A DNA stretch of 64,000 nt, taken from positions 741,882 through 805,881 of the forward strand of contig NZ_KB907500.1 in the NCBI RefSeq assembly GCF_000382065.1, written 5' to 3'. Every line of letters begins with the position of its first letter. Positions within the stretch are counted from its first letter, which is position 1. Both the position numbers and the translations under genes were made by a program. Origin of the DNA: Stenotrophomonas hibiscicola ATCC 19867 (GTDB lineage Bacteria > Pseudomonadota > Gammaproteobacteria > Xanthomonadales > Xanthomonadaceae). Below the pieces are notes generated by a model that saw only the letters and a list, made by a program, of their open reading frames with translations, made no database searches and had not been told where the DNA came from. Of this stretch, positions 18,606 to 27,081 are shown piece after piece.

Positions 18606-18749
18606 ATGAACATCTTCGGCGGTTTGTTGTTCCTGCACGGCCACGTGGCCAGCGCCGAGCTGGCACGCCAGCTGGCCGGCCCGTCCACACCGGCTCCGCC
18701 GCGCGCGCCGCAACCGGCCACGCCGGTTCAGCGGCCGCGAACCCGTTGA
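18606..18749 (+). CDS. Small 47-aa protein divergent from the LysR regulator
   Basis: The sequence starts MNIFGGLLFLHGHVASAELA and ends in a Pro/Ala/Arg-rich tail. A strong ribosome-binding site (GGAGG) lies 8-9 nt before the ATG, which is the main reason to call it. The N-terminal half has one short hydrophobic patch followed by an amphipathic segment; there is no clear cleavable signal. No family recognised. Its divergent position suggests control by the LysR regulator. Confidence 0.6.
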   Translation: MNIFGGLLFLHGHVASAELARQLAGPSTPAPPRAPQPATPVQRPRTR

Positions 18750-18756
18750 ACGCTCT

Positions 18757-19323
18757 TCAACCTGCATACCAGCGTTGGACGTGTTCAGGCAGCCACGGCA
18801 TTGGATCGATATCCAATGCCCGACAACCGTCGAGGGTGTCCCGCAGCACACCCTCGCCGGGGCCGCCCGGCATCCGCAGGCCTTCCTCTTCCGGAAGCTG
18901 CACCGCCGCCCAGTCGTGCAACCGGTCCATGCGCACGCGCAGCGCAGCCCGCAGCCATGCCTTCAGCGGGAAACAGCGATAGCCCTGTTCGCCCAACGCA
19001 TCAACCGCGAGCAACAACGCCCGGTTGGCACCACGTACCCACTCGGTGTGGCCTCCGGCCTTGTCCTGGACCGTCATCGGCGCCGGTGCGCGGTGCGCCT
19101 TGAACGGCGAACGCAGCTGCAGCTCCAGATCCCGCGCATCGCGCTCGCTTTCCGCTTCCACCAGTGCACCGGCGTCGAGGTCGAAGAACTCGAACCAGCG
19201 CCGGTGCAATGCGCTGATGCGTCCGAGCGGATCACGTGAAAAGCCGATCTTCGCGTAGTCTTCCCACGCACAGGGGAAGACATAGGCAAAGACACGACCG
19301 TCGATGCGGATATCCGATTGCAT
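18757..19323 (-). CDS. GIY-YIG-like (T5orf172/MUG113-type) nuclease-family protein
   Basis: A 188-aa protein. The N-terminal ~90 residues (VFAYVFPCAWEDYAKIGFSR, DPLGRISALHRRW, then a conserved Glu in ESERDARDLE) resemble the compact GIY-YIG variants in which the YIG part is Y-x-K-I-G. The C-terminal half is helical and unassigned. A TTG start 21 nt further upstream is possible; the ATG is preferred. It overlaps the 5' end of the divergent carboxypeptidase frame. Role unknown; DNA cleavage or repair is inferred from the fold. Confidence 0.6.
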   Translation of the reverse strand: MQSDIRIDGRVFAYVFPCAWEDYAKIGFSRDPLGRISALHRRWFEFFDLDAGALVEAESERDARDLELQLRSPFKAHRAPAPMTVQDKAGGHTEWVRGANRALLLAVDALGEQGYRCFPLKAWLRAALRVRMDRLHDWAAVQLPEEEGLRMPGGPGEGVLRDTLDGCRALDIDPMPWLPEHVQRWYAG

Positions 19324-20235
19324 GTGCGCAGGCTGCCTCGTCAACAGCCCGGGCGCAACCGGGCGTTACCGTGTGCACTGCGGCGCTTGGGCAGTGCGGC
19401 TTCATGCCGCTGCGGACTATCCTTGCTGGCTGTCGCTGTCATCACCGCCGCCATGCCCTCTGCTGCACCTGCCCCCCTACCGGCCTCGTCCATCACTCTG
19501 GAAGCGGCCACCTTTGCGGTGATTCACCAGTACAACGCGGACATCGCCAGGCAACCGGCTTCGCTGACCAAGCTGATGACCGCCTATGCGGCTTACGAAT
19601 GTGTGGAAGAGCGCGGGCGTTCGTGGGACGACGAAGTCCCCATCGCCGCCGACGACGTGCATGCGGTCGCCGACGATGAAACGCGCATGGGCCTGGTGCC
19701 CGGCGAGACAATCTCCCTGGCGCGCCTGCTGGAAGGGTTGATGGTGGTTTCCGGCAATGACGCTGCATTGGCGATCGCGCGCCACCTGGACGGATCGCAG
19801 GCGGCATTCCTGGAACGCATGAACCGGCACGCACGCCAGCTCGGGCTGGGCAGCACCTGTTTTGCCAGCGTGTCGGGCATCACCACACCGCACCATGCCT
19901 CCAGCGCGCGCGACATGGCGGTGCTGGCCGCCCGCCTGTTGAACGATCATCCGCAGATCCTGGCGATCACCGCGCAGCGCGCGTTCGCCCATGGCAGCTT
20001 CAACCGCAGCAACCAGAACGCCCTGCTCGGCGAAGACGGCGTGGACGGCTTGAAGACCGGCTACACCCAGGCCGCAGGCTTCTGCCTGGCCGCCACCGCG
20101 TGCCGGCCAGTACCCGGACGGGACCAGCCGGTACGGCTGATCACCGTGGTGCTGGGCTCTGCAAGCCGCGACGCGCGCGACGCACTGGTGCGCGACCGGC
20201 TGGCCGCGGGATTCGCCGCTCTGGCCGGCGGCTGA
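19318..20235 (+). CDS. D-alanyl-D-alanine carboxypeptidase (PBP5/6 family)
   Basis: Serine peptidase of the S11 family trimming peptidoglycan stem peptides. The three penicillin-binding motifs are present: SLTK, SGN (in VVSGNDA) and KTG (in GLKTGYTQA). It has a hydrophobic export segment (LSLLAVAVITAAMPSA) and lacks the long C-terminal domain with amphipathic anchor of DacA, so it is probably periplasmic and soluble. The start is uncertain: the longest frame begins at a TTG overlapping the divergent nuclease gene; an in-frame TTG at 19387 directly ahead of the signal peptide is equally plausible, and neither has a clear ribosome-binding site. Confidence 0.85.
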   Translation: MHVRRLPRQQPGRNRALPCALRRLGSAASCRCGLSLLAVAVITAAMPSAAPAPLPASSITLEAATFAVIHQYNADIARQPASLTKLMTAYAAYECVEERGRSWDDEVPIAADDVHAVADDETRMGLVPGETISLARLLEGLMVVSGNDAALAIARHLDGSQAAFLERMNRHARQLGLGSTCFASVSGITTPHHASSARDMAVLAARLLNDHPQILAITAQRAFAHGSFNRSNQNALLGEDGVDGLKTGYTQAAGFCLAATACRPVPGRDQPVRLITVVLGSASRDARDALVRDRLAAGFAALAGG

Positions 20236-20248
20236 CCGCTCGTGCGGC

Positions 20249-20842
20249 TCAGCGCCGCTTGACCGTCGCCACGATCAGCCGCTGCAGCTCGGCCACGGCA
20301 CCGGCCTTGTCCAACGCGCCGGCAACAACACCCTCTGAAAGGGCTTCAGCCGCACCGAGGATGGCCCAGCGCCCCGCCAGCGACACCGTGCCGCCGGTTG
20401 CGAACGGGCCCAGCCAGACCTGGCAGTTGTCGATGAAATCCTGCTGGTAGCGCCGTCGCACCTCATACAGTTCCGGCGCCCCCACCAGCGCGGCGAGGAT
20501 GCCTTGCACTTCGCTCCCCTGGCTGAGGACGCAGTCGATGTAGCCGGAGGCGATGGCCGCCGCCCGATCGACCAGTTGCGACCGGGCGCGGCCGATGCGC
20601 TCGTGGAAGACCACGGTCTGGCGTCCGTCATAGTCATCGTAGAGCGCCGCCAGCAAGCCATTGCGGGTCACGAAGTGATCGTAGGCCACAGGCTTGGTCA
20701 CGCCCGCCGCCTCGGCCAGCCGCCCCAGCGTCAACGCTCCGGTACCTTCTCCGCGAACCAGTGCCCAGGCCACATCCAGCAACTGGCGGGTGCGTTGCTC
20801 CCGGGTCATTCGGCGGCGCGTGGGGGTGGCGTTGGCGGGCAT
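20249..20842 (-). CDS. TetR-family transcriptional regulator
   Basis: A 197-aa regulator with an N-terminal TetR helix-turn-helix (LGRLAEAAGVTKPVAYDHF, about residues 40-58) and an all-helical ligand domain. It lies 16 bp downstream of the NAD(P)H oxidoreductase gene on the same strand, so the two probably form an operon. A near-perfect 21-bp palindrome upstream of that operon is the likely binding site. A longer upstream in-frame extension runs into the oxidoreductase gene; the ATG before PANATPTRRR is used. Inducer likely a quinone or electrophile, inferred from the partner enzyme. Confidence 0.88.
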   Translation of the reverse strand: MPANATPTRRRMTREQRTRQLLDVAWALVRGEGTGALTLGRLAEAAGVTKPVAYDHFVTRNGLLAALYDDYDGRQTVVFHERIGRARSQLVDRAAAIASGYIDCVLSQGSEVQGILAALVGAPELYEVRRRYQQDFIDNCQVWLGPFATGGTVSLAGRWAILGAAEALSEGVVAGALDKAGAVAELQRLIVATVKRR

Positions 20843-20858
20843 CGGCGGAGCACGGCGA

Positions 20859-21455
20859 TCAGCGCATCGGAACACCGATTTTACGGCCGATCGCCAGCGC
20901 GGTCTGCAGATGCGCTTCAGCGGCACCGGTATCGGCGTCCAACAGCAGGTCGGACGACAGCACGCGTGCGCCGCAATAGTCGAAGATGCCCATGTCGATC
21001 TGCGTCCTCATTGCCGCGTCGTAGCCACGACGTTCGACCATGGCTGCGTCGGCGCCGCCCAGCGCCACCAGATGCACATTCAGGCGCTGCAGCTTCTTCA
21101 CCAGCCTGCCCTGCGCGTCCTGCGCGTAGGCCCAGTCGTTGGTGAACACACGGTCGATCCAGCCTTTCAGCAGCGCCGGGAACGACCACCAGTACAACGG
21201 GAACACCAGCACCAGCGTATCGGTGGCATCCAGCCTCGCGTGCTCGGCAGCGACATCGGCGGGTACCGCGCCGGTGCTGCGGAACAACGCCTGGTCCTGC
21301 GGGTTGAAGCGCGGATCGAAGCCTTCGGCCATCAGGTCGGCATAGGCCACGGTGTTGCCGGTGTCGGCCGCGGCAATGGCATCACCGATGCGACGCGCCA
21401 TCGCGTGGGTCAGTGAACCGGGCTCAGGGTGGGCGATGACAATGAGGCTGTGCAT
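20859..21455 (-). CDS. NAD(P)H-dependent quinone oxidoreductase (flavodoxin-like fold)
   Basis: A 198-aa FMN/FAD enzyme of the NQO/MdaB class. The flavodoxin-like core shows SLIVIAHPEPGSLTHAM at the N-terminus (phosphate-binding loop) and VFPLYWWSFPALLKGWIDRVF (the classic WW-x-P-x-x-KGW motif of the family). Expected reaction: two-electron reduction of quinones or related electrophiles with NAD(P)H in the cytosol. First gene of a two-gene unit with the TetR regulator; a palindromic operator lies 19 bp ahead of its start. Confidence 0.92.
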   Translation of the reverse strand: MHSLIVIAHPEPGSLTHAMARRIGDAIAAADTGNTVAYADLMAEGFDPRFNPQDQALFRSTGAVPADVAAEHARLDATDTLVLVFPLYWWSFPALLKGWIDRVFTNDWAYAQDAQGRLVKKLQRLNVHLVALGGADAAMVERRGYDAAMRTQIDMGIFDYCGARVLSSDLLLDADTGAAEAHLQTALAIGRKIGVPMR

Positions 21456-21473
21456 GGGGATCTCCAGGCGTCA

Positions 21474-21494
21474 ATACCTACCAATGGTAAGTAT
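21474..21494. promoter_or_regulatory. 21-bp palindrome, probable operator of the TetR/quinone reductase unit
   Basis: ATACCTACCA-A-TGGTAAGTAT: nine of ten arm positions pair around a central base. It lies immediately upstream of the oxidoreductase start, where a repressor would block transcription. Confidence 0.7.
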
Positions 21495-21580
21495 CGATTC
21501 CGGGGAAACCAGCGCCACCGATGGGACGCTGTTTTCGCGTCCAACGTATAGTGCGGCGGTTCCCGCTGAGCTGCCCGACG

Positions 21581-22113
21581 ATGCACCGGTATCTGCTTGC
21601 CCTTCTGCTGGCCCTGCCGATGGCAATGGACGTTACGCCCGCGCTGGCCGGTGAACTCAGTCCGGAAGACTCGGCCGCATTGCGCAAGGAGGTGCAGGCG
21701 ATGATGGGCGCCTTCGCCGTGGCGATACCGAGCTGATCATCGCGCGTACCCATCCCAGCCTGAAGCAGCTGGCCGGTGGCGACGAGGCCTATGCGCGGGC
21801 GACCCGCGACACGGTGAAGGCGCTGCGCAAGGCCGGCGTCACCATCATCAGCGACGAGGCAGGCGTGCCGGGCCGCACCTATGCGGCCGGTGACGAGGAA
21901 GTCTGCTTCGTACCGCGCCAGTCACTGCTGCGCGTGCGCGAAGCGCCGATGCGCAGCACGTCATTCATGGTTGCTGTGCGACGCGTCGGTACAACGCAAT
22001 GGCGCTATCTGGACGGCGCGGCGATGCTGGACAACCCGGCACTGCTGCGGCAACTGCTGCCGGCGCTGGAGCCGGGCGTGACGCTGCCCAGGGGTGGGAT
22101 GGAAGCGCTGTAG
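21581..22113 (+). pseudogene. Frameshifted small secreted protein gene
   Basis: The 5' part encodes a signal peptide and start of a mature protein (MHRYLLALLLALPMAMDV ... ALRKEVQAMMGAF), then stops. The +1 frame continues without interruption as RRGDTELIIARTHPSLKQ through to an end at 22113. Joining the frames near 21712-21722 would give a protein of about 177 aa, so one base seems to be missing there. Either the gene is broken or the base is an assembly error. No family is recognised; the C-terminal half has beta-rich segments (EEVCFVPRQSLLRV, TSFMVAVRR). Confidence 0.75.
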
Positions 22114-22170
22114 TCGCAGGCGCGCGTCCATCCACGCCCGGGCTGGATCCATCGCAGGCCTGGGTGTGTG

Positions 22171-22998
22171 TCAGCGGAACAGCGCGTTCAACGCCGCGCC
22201 CGAAGCCGCCTGCTGCAGGCCATCGAAGCGTCCGTCCTGCACGATCGGCTGGGTCGCCTGCATCAACCCACCCCACGCAGCTCGCGCCAGCGCACCGCCC
22301 AGGCTGACCCGTCGCACGCCGAGTGCGGCGATGTCCTGCAGGCTCAGCGGTGTCGGTCCACCCACCAGCAGGTTCACCGGCTTCGCCCCCGCAGCGGCAA
22401 CCACCGCGCTGATCTGTTCGCGCGTGCTGACGCCCGGTGCATACAGCACATCGGCGCCGGCCTCGGCATAGGCGCGCAGGCGCTGCAGGGTGTCCTCCAG
22501 ATCCGGCACGCCAACGAAGAAATTCTCGGCCCGCGCGACCAGCAGCACATCGACCCCCGCGCGGTCGATGGCCGCACGTGCTGCACACAGTCGCTCGACC
22601 GCCTGCCCGATCGGCCGCAGCGGCGCATCGGCCACGCCGCTGGCGTCCTCGATCGACAGCGCCGCGATACCGGTGTCGATGGCCGCCGCCACCGCCTCGC
22701 CCACTGCCTGTGGCGTGGCGCCGAAGCCATCACCGAAGTCGGCATTCAACGGCAATGGGGTCGCTGCCGCCATCAGCCGCAGATGTTCCAGTGTGGCCTG
22801 TAGCGAAACCGCCCCATCCGGCCGCCCTTCACTCCAGGCGCAGCCGGCACTGGTCGTGGCCAGTGCCTGGAAGCCCTGCCGCTGCAGGTAGCGGGCGCTG
22901 CCCACGTCCCACGGATTGGGCAGCACGAAACAACCGCGCGCATGCAGCTGGCGGAAACGCGCGCGCTTGCGCTGGGTGTCGGCATCAAGCGAGGTCAT
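22171..22998 (-). CDS. Isocitrate lyase/phosphoenolpyruvate-mutase-family protein
   Basis: A 275-aa TIM-barrel enzyme of the ICL/PEP mutase superfamily. Visible features: FVLPNPWDVGSAR near the N-terminus, a metal/substrate loop LNADFGDGFG, and ALSIEDASG and LLVARAENF segments. It lacks the KKCGH motif of true isocitrate lyases, so it is more like the oxaloacetate decarboxylase, methylisocitrate-lyase-like or carboxyphosphonoenolpyruvate-type members, which cleave or form C-C or C-P bonds at oxalate-like positions. The substrate cannot be set from sequence. It stands alone. Confidence 0.85.
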   Translation of the reverse strand: MTSLDADTQRKRARFRQLHARGCFVLPNPWDVGSARYLQRQGFQALATTSAGCAWSEGRPDGAVSLQATLEHLRLMAAATPLPLNADFGDGFGATPQAVGEAVAAAIDTGIAALSIEDASGVADAPLRPIGQAVERLCAARAAIDRAGVDVLLVARAENFFVGVPDLEDTLQRLRAYAEAGADVLYAPGVSTREQISAVVAAAGAKPVNLLVGGPTPLSLQDIAALGVRRVSLGGALARAAWGGLMQATQPIVQDGRFDGLQQAASGAALNALFR

Positions 22999-23162
22999 GG
23001 CGGGTTCCCGGGCGGCGGACCTGCACCCTAGCCCGCCCCGCGGCGGCACTCAATCACGGCGTGGGCCAACGTGCATGAGGTGATGCCGGCTGCTTATTGG
23101 ACACCACCGTGCACGCTGCCCGAGCGTGCTTGCCTGCCACACAGTGCCCCACGGAGCCCCAG

Positions 23163-23891
23163 ATGCGCCCGGACCCGCAGACCCTGATCGATGCCGGCGA
23201 CGATGACGCCCATTGGGCCGACCTGCTTTCACCCGCGCGCCGTCGCCTGATCGCGTCGGCCGGGCTGGCCGCTGGTGGCCTGGCCAGCGCGTCGGCTGCC
23301 ACCGCAGCCGCGCGCAGCGACAACGCTGTGAACACCACCGAACCCGGGCGACCCGGCTTCCGCGCCATCGTTCCGCCGGCGCCCGAGGGCCGCAGCCCCT
23401 GGGGCCAGGCCACGGCCAGCGAGCCTACCCCGCGCCCGGCCAGCGTGCGTCCCGGCGAGGCCACGCTTCCCACGCGCCCGCGCGCCTACACCGACATCAA
23501 GAGCTACAACGCTCACATCTACTTCGATGAGGACAGCTTCGAAAAGGCCGCGCTGCTACGGCGCTGGGCCGCCGAGCGGTTCCCGGTGGAGCTGGGCAAC
23601 TGGAACCTTGAGCCGCGTGGGCCGCATGTCACGCCCTCGTTCTATTTCGGCTTCACCAACGACCTGCTCCCCGTGCTGGTGCCCTGGCTGCAGCTCAACA
23701 GCCTGGGCCTGACCATCCTGATCCATCCCAACACCGGGGACGGCCGCGCCGATCATCTGTATTACGCGTTGTGGGTGAACCGCGCGCAGCCGGTCAATGC
23801 CTACAACTGGCCGGCGCCGAAGCCCGGGCAGCCGGAACCGCTGGAAGAGGTGTTCCCGAACGTGGTGCCGACGGTGCCGCTGGAGACCTGA
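23163..23891 (+). CDS. DOPA 4,5-dioxygenase-family protein with Tat-like leader
   Basis: A 242-aa protein. The C-terminal ~115 residues match the small DOPA 4,5-dioxygenase-like fold, with conserved YNAHIYFDE and the His-containing GPHVTPSFYFGF plus a late HPNTG segment; these His residues are candidate metal ligands. The first ~40 residues hold ARRRLIASAGLAAGGLASA, a twin-Arg-type export signal preceded by an unusually long acidic n-region, so it may be exported folded by Tat. Family members open catechol rings or act on unknown substrates. Start chosen at the ATG before RPDPQTL. Confidence 0.75.
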   Translation: MRPDPQTLIDAGDDDAHWADLLSPARRRLIASAGLAAGGLASASAATAAARSDNAVNTTEPGRPGFRAIVPPAPEGRSPWGQATASEPTPRPASVRPGEATLPTRPRAYTDIKSYNAHIYFDEDSFEKAALLRRWAAERFPVELGNWNLEPRGPHVTPSFYFGFTNDLLPVLVPWLQLNSLGLTILIHPNTGDGRADHLYYALWVNRAQPVNAYNWPAPKPGQPEPLEEVFPNVVPTVPLET

Positions 23892-23901
23892 CCCGCCTTG
23901 C

Positions 23902-23967
23902 CGGTGGGTGCGTAGCTTGCTGCGCAACCTGGGCCTGCCCTTCGGTGCGTACGTAGCTTGCTGCACA
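23902..23967 (+). repeat. Two imperfect 25-bp direct repeats
   Basis: CGGTGNGTNCGTAGCTTGCTGCNCA occurs twice with a 41-bp period and 22 of 25 matches, in the 359-bp gene-free stretch between the dioxygenase-like gene and aroQ. Apart from this and the SMAG repeat that follows, nothing else is evident in the stretch except the expected aroQ promoter. Confidence 0.6.
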
Positions 23968-23980
23968 TGGAACTTCCTTC

Positions 23981-24003
23981 ATCCACGCATGGCGTGGATC
24001 TAC
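23981..24003 (-). repeat. SMAG-type repeat
   Basis: ATCCACGCATGGCGTGGATC followed by TAC; on the minus strand it reads GTAGATCCACGCCATGCGTG, ending GAT. The same variant occurs at 30424-30448. Confidence 0.75.
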
Positions 24004-24250
24004 TGACCGGCAGCCCGTCGCCCGCGCTTGGCGCGGATCCCCCGGCGTGGCCCTTGCCGCCATCGTCGGCCTACGTGCATCCATCCCCCGCCCGCACGGC
24101 ATTCAGCGCGCCTTGATCCGCCGCCCCGCATAGGGCCGCAAGCGCTTCCGCAGATTTCAAACGGTCGATTGAAACGCTGCAAACTTCGCCGAACTGGACA
24201 GCATCCGCCGGTTCCGCCAGACTGCCGCCCTTTCCCGTCTTCCGGATCCC

Positions 24251-24694
24251 ATGGCGAAGCTGCTGGTCCTGCACGGCCCCAACCTCAACCTGCTCGGCAC
24301 CCGCGAGCCGGAGGTCTACGGCCACACTACGCTGGCCGACATCGACCAGGCCCTGGTTGCCCAGGCCTCGGCCGCCGGGCACGCCGTAGAGAGCCTGCAG
24401 TCCAACGCCGAGCATGTACTGGTGGACCGCGTGCAGGCCGCACGCAACGACGGCACTGCCTTCATCCTGATCAACCCCGCCGCGTTCACCCACACCTCAG
24501 TGGCCTTGCGCGATGCGCTGGCGGCGGTGGCGGTGCCGTTCATCGAAATCCACCTGTCCAACCCGCATACCCGCGAACCGTTCCGCCAGCACAGCTACTT
24601 CAGCGACAAGGCGATGGGCGTGGTGTGCGGCTTCGGTGCCGACAGCTACCGCTACGCGATGGACGCGGCGCTGCTGCGGGTATCCGCCACCTGA
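24251..24694 (+). CDS. aroQ: 3-dehydroquinate dehydratase, type II
   Basis: Shikimate-pathway enzyme converting 3-dehydroquinate to 3-dehydroshikimate; dodecameric and cytosolic. The product is 147 aa, typical for type II. Motifs: [17 protein letters not shown] (catalytic Tyr) near the N-terminus, [17 protein letters not shown] (catalytic loop), [14 protein letters not shown], and a late [11 protein letters not shown]. It heads an aroQ-accB-accC unit, an arrangement common in gammaproteobacteria. Confidence 0.97.
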   Translation: MAKLLVLHGPNLNLLGTREPEVYGHTTLADIDQALVAQASAAGHAVESLQSNAEHVLVDRVQAARNDGTAFILINPAAFTHTSVALRDALAAVAVPFIEIHLSNPHTREPFRQHSYFSDKAMGVVCGFGADSYRYAMDAALLRVSAT

Positions 24695-24752
24695 TTGTCG
24701 ACCCGGGCGCCCACGGCGCTCTCCTCACCTAGAAGAAACCAAAGAGGCCCTC

Positions 24753-25232
24753 ATGGATCTGCGCAAAATCAAGAAGCTGATCGACCTGCTGGAAGAGTCG
24801 AACCTGGCTGAGATCGAAATCAAGGAAGGCGAAGAGTCGGTGCGCCTGTCGCGCGCGCCGGTGGCCGGCTACGCCGCCCCGGTCGCCGCCCCGGTGTATG
24901 CCGCTCCGGCCGCTCCGGCGGCGCAGGCGATGCCGATGCAGTCGCCGACCGAAGCCTCCACCGGCGGCACCGCCAAGCCGGGCCCGGCACTGCCGGAAGG
25001 CCACGTGCTGCGCTCGCCGATGGTCGGCACGTTCTACGCCTCGTCCGCCCCGGACAAGCCGGCCTTCGTCACCGTTGGCCAGCAGGTCAAGGAAGGCGAG
25101 ACCCTGGCCATCATCGAAGCGATGAAGATGTTCAACCCGATCGAAGCCGACACGTCCGGCACCATCGTCGCCATCCTCGGCGAGAACGGCCAGCCGGTCG
25201 AATTCGACCAGCCGCTGTTCGTGATCGGCTGA
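24753..25232 (+). CDS. accB: Acetyl-CoA carboxylase biotin carboxyl carrier protein
   Basis: Carries the biotin that is carboxylated by AccC and delivers carboxyl to the carboxyltransferase in the first step of fatty acid synthesis. The product is 159 aa: a helical N-terminus ([17 protein letters not shown]), an Ala/Pro-rich flexible linker, and a C-terminal biotinyl domain with EAMKM (biotinylated Lys125) and the protruding thumb region. Lies 58 bp after aroQ and 10 bp before accC. Confidence 0.97.
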   Translation: MDLRKIKKLIDLLEESNLAEIEIKEGEESVRLSRAPVAGYAAPVAAPVYAAPAAPAAQAMPMQSPTEASTGGTAKPGPALPEGHVLRSPMVGTFYASSAPDKPAFVTVGQQVKEGETLAIIEAMKMFNPIEADTSGTIVAILGENGQPVEFDQPLFVIG

Positions 25233-25242
25233 GGGGCACGCC

Positions 25243-26610
25243 ATGCTCGACAAAGTCGTCATCGCCAACCGAGGGGAGATCGCGCTGCGCATCCTGCGCG
25301 CGTGCCACACCCTCGGCATTCGCACGGTGGCCGTGCACTCCACGGTCGACCGCAACCTCAAGCACGTGGCCATGGCCGACGAGTCGGTCTGCATCGGTCC
25401 GGCGCCGTCGCCGCAGAGCTACCTCAACATCCCGGCCCTGATCGCCGCGGCGGAAGTCACCGACGCCCAGGCCATTCACCCGGGCTACGGCTTCCTGTCG
25501 GAGAACGCCGACTTCGCCGAACGCGTGGAGGAGTCCGGCTTCATCTTCATCGGCCCCAAGGCCGACACCATCCGCATGATGGGTGACAAGGTCGAGGCCA
25601 TCCGCGCGATGAAGGCCGCCGGCGTGCCGTGCGTTCCCGGCTCGGGCGGCCCGCTGGGTGAGGACATCGTCGCCAACACCAAGATCGCCCGCGAGATCGG
25701 TTACCCGGTCATCATCAAGGCGGCCGGCGGTGGCGGTGGTCGCGGCATGCGCGTGGTGCACGCCGAAGCCTCGCTGAAGACCTCGATCGAAACCACCAAG
25801 AGCGAAGCCAAGGCCGCGTTCGGCAATGGCGAGGTCTACATGGAGAAGTTCCTGGAGAATCCGCGCCACGTGGAAATCCAGGTGCTGGCCGACGGCCAGG
25901 GCAACGCCATCCACCTGGGCGAGCGTGACTGCTCGATGCAGCGCCGCCACCAGAAGGTGGTGGAAGAAGCGCCGGCACCGGGCATCACCGCCGAGCAGCG
26001 CGAGCAGATCGGCAAGGTGTGCGTGGAAGCCTGCATCCGCATCGGCTACCGCGGCGCCGGCACCTTCGAGTTCCTGTACGAGGACGGCCGCTTCTACTTC
26101 ATCGAGATGAACACCCGCATCCAGGTGGAGCATCCGGTCACCGAAATGGTCACCGGCATCGACCTGGTGGCCGAGCAGCTGAAGATCGCCGCCGGCCAGA
26201 AGCTGTCGATCAAGCAGAGTGACGTGGTGCTGACCGGCCATGCCATCGAATGCCGTATCAACGCCGAGGATGCAGAAACCTTCGTGCCGAGCCCGGGCAC
26301 CATCACCGGCTTCCATCCGCCGGGCGGTCCCGGCGTGCGCGTGGACACCCACATCTACAGTGGCTACCGCGTGCCGTCGAACTACGACTCGATGATCGGC
26401 AAGCTGATCGTGCACGGCCCGGACCGCGAAACCGCCATTGCCCGCATGCGCGTGGCACTGAGCGAAATGGTGGTCGATGGCATCAAGACCAACGTCGCGC
26501 TGCAGCAGCGGATCATGCGCGACAAGGGCTTCCAGGCCGGTGGCCAGAACATCCACTACCTGGAAAAGCGTCTTGCCGAGCGCAAGAACAAGCCGATCGC
26601 ACTGACCTGA
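25243..26610 (+). CDS. accC: Acetyl-CoA carboxylase biotin carboxylase subunit
   Basis: ATP-grasp enzyme that carboxylates the biotin of AccB with bicarbonate. 455 aa, normal for the family. The sequence begins [20 protein letters not shown]; the glycine-rich ATP loop ([13 protein letters not shown]) is near residue 165, and [12 protein letters not shown] and [14 protein letters not shown] are present. Ends the aroQ-accBC unit, followed by a strong bidirectional terminator. Confidence 0.98.
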   Translation: MLDKVVIANRGEIALRILRACHTLGIRTVAVHSTVDRNLKHVAMADESVCIGPAPSPQSYLNIPALIAAAEVTDAQAIHPGYGFLSENADFAERVEESGFIFIGPKADTIRMMGDKVEAIRAMKAAGVPCVPGSGGPLGEDIVANTKIAREIGYPVIIKAAGGGGGRGMRVVHAEASLKTSIETTKSEAKAAFGNGEVYMEKFLENPRHVEIQVLADGQGNAIHLGERDCSMQRRHQKVVEEAPAPGITAEQREQIGKVCVEACIRIGYRGAGTFEFLYEDGRFYFIEMNTRIQVEHPVTEMVTGIDLVAEQLKIAAGQKLSIKQSDVVLTGHAIECRINAEDAETFVPSPGTITGFHPPGGPGVRVDTHIYSGYRVPSNYDSMIGKLIVHGPDRETAIARMRVALSEMVVDGIKTNVALQQRIMRDKGFQAGGQNIHYLEKRLAERKNKPIALT

Positions 26611-26632
26611 TCGGCGCCGCGTGCTGGACATG

Positions 26633-26660
26633 AAAAGGGCGGGGATATCCCCGCCCTTTT
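26633..26660. terminator. Bidirectional intrinsic terminator after accC
   Basis: A 28-bp perfect palindrome (AAAAGGGCGGGGAT and its complement) ending in TTTT on both strands. It serves accC and the convergent small membrane-protein gene. Confidence 0.9.
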
Positions 26661-26671
26661 CCGTTGCTGCA

Positions 26672-26696
26672 GCGCCGAGCCCATGCCCGGTGCTAC
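26672..26696. repeat. Degenerate SMAG-type repeat
   Basis: GCGCCGAGCCCATGCCCGGT ending GCTAC: the GTAG end (read on the minus strand) is intact, the stem imperfect. Just past the accC terminator. Confidence 0.55.
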
Positions 26697-26706
26697 AGCA
26701 GGCGCA

Positions 26707-27081
26707 TCAGCGCTTGTCGGCAGCTTCGGCCGGGATCTGCGAGTTCGCCAGCGGACGCACGCCGTTGGGCGAGGTCGGGTCGACGATCACCATGGTCTCG
26801 GTCGAACCATCCGGCCACACCACCTGGAAGGTGCTGCCCGCCGGCAGCGACGCAAACGGCATGCCGCTCTGCGCCCGATAGACCGCAGCCACCTGGCTGG
26901 CACCGGCACGGCGCACGTCTTCCTGCGCCTTCACAGTAGTCAGTTCCACCTTCGACAGATGCCGGTAGCGATCTTCATAGGTATCGATCATCAACAGGCC
27001 AACGGCGCCGGCCGAGTAGGCCACGAACAGGGCCACCCAGAACCAGAACTTGGCCCCGTGCAGGAATCGGCGGTAGTTCAT
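26707..27081 (-). CDS. Hypothetical membrane-anchored protein
   Basis: A 124-aa protein with one N-terminal membrane segment (about residues 13-33, WFWVALFVAYSAGAVGLLMI) and a ~90-aa domain, probably periplasmic, with beta-rich character (GSTFQVVWPDGSTETMVIVD). Start overlaps the stop of the upstream gene by 4 nt (ATGA), so the two are coupled. I recognise no family. Confidence 0.7.
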   Translation of the reverse strand: MNYRRFLHGAKFWFWVALFVAYSAGAVGLLMIDTYEDRYRHLSKVELTTVKAQEDVRRAGASQVAAVYRAQSGMPFASLPAGSTFQVVWPDGSTETMVIVDPTSPNGVRPLANSQIPAEAADKR

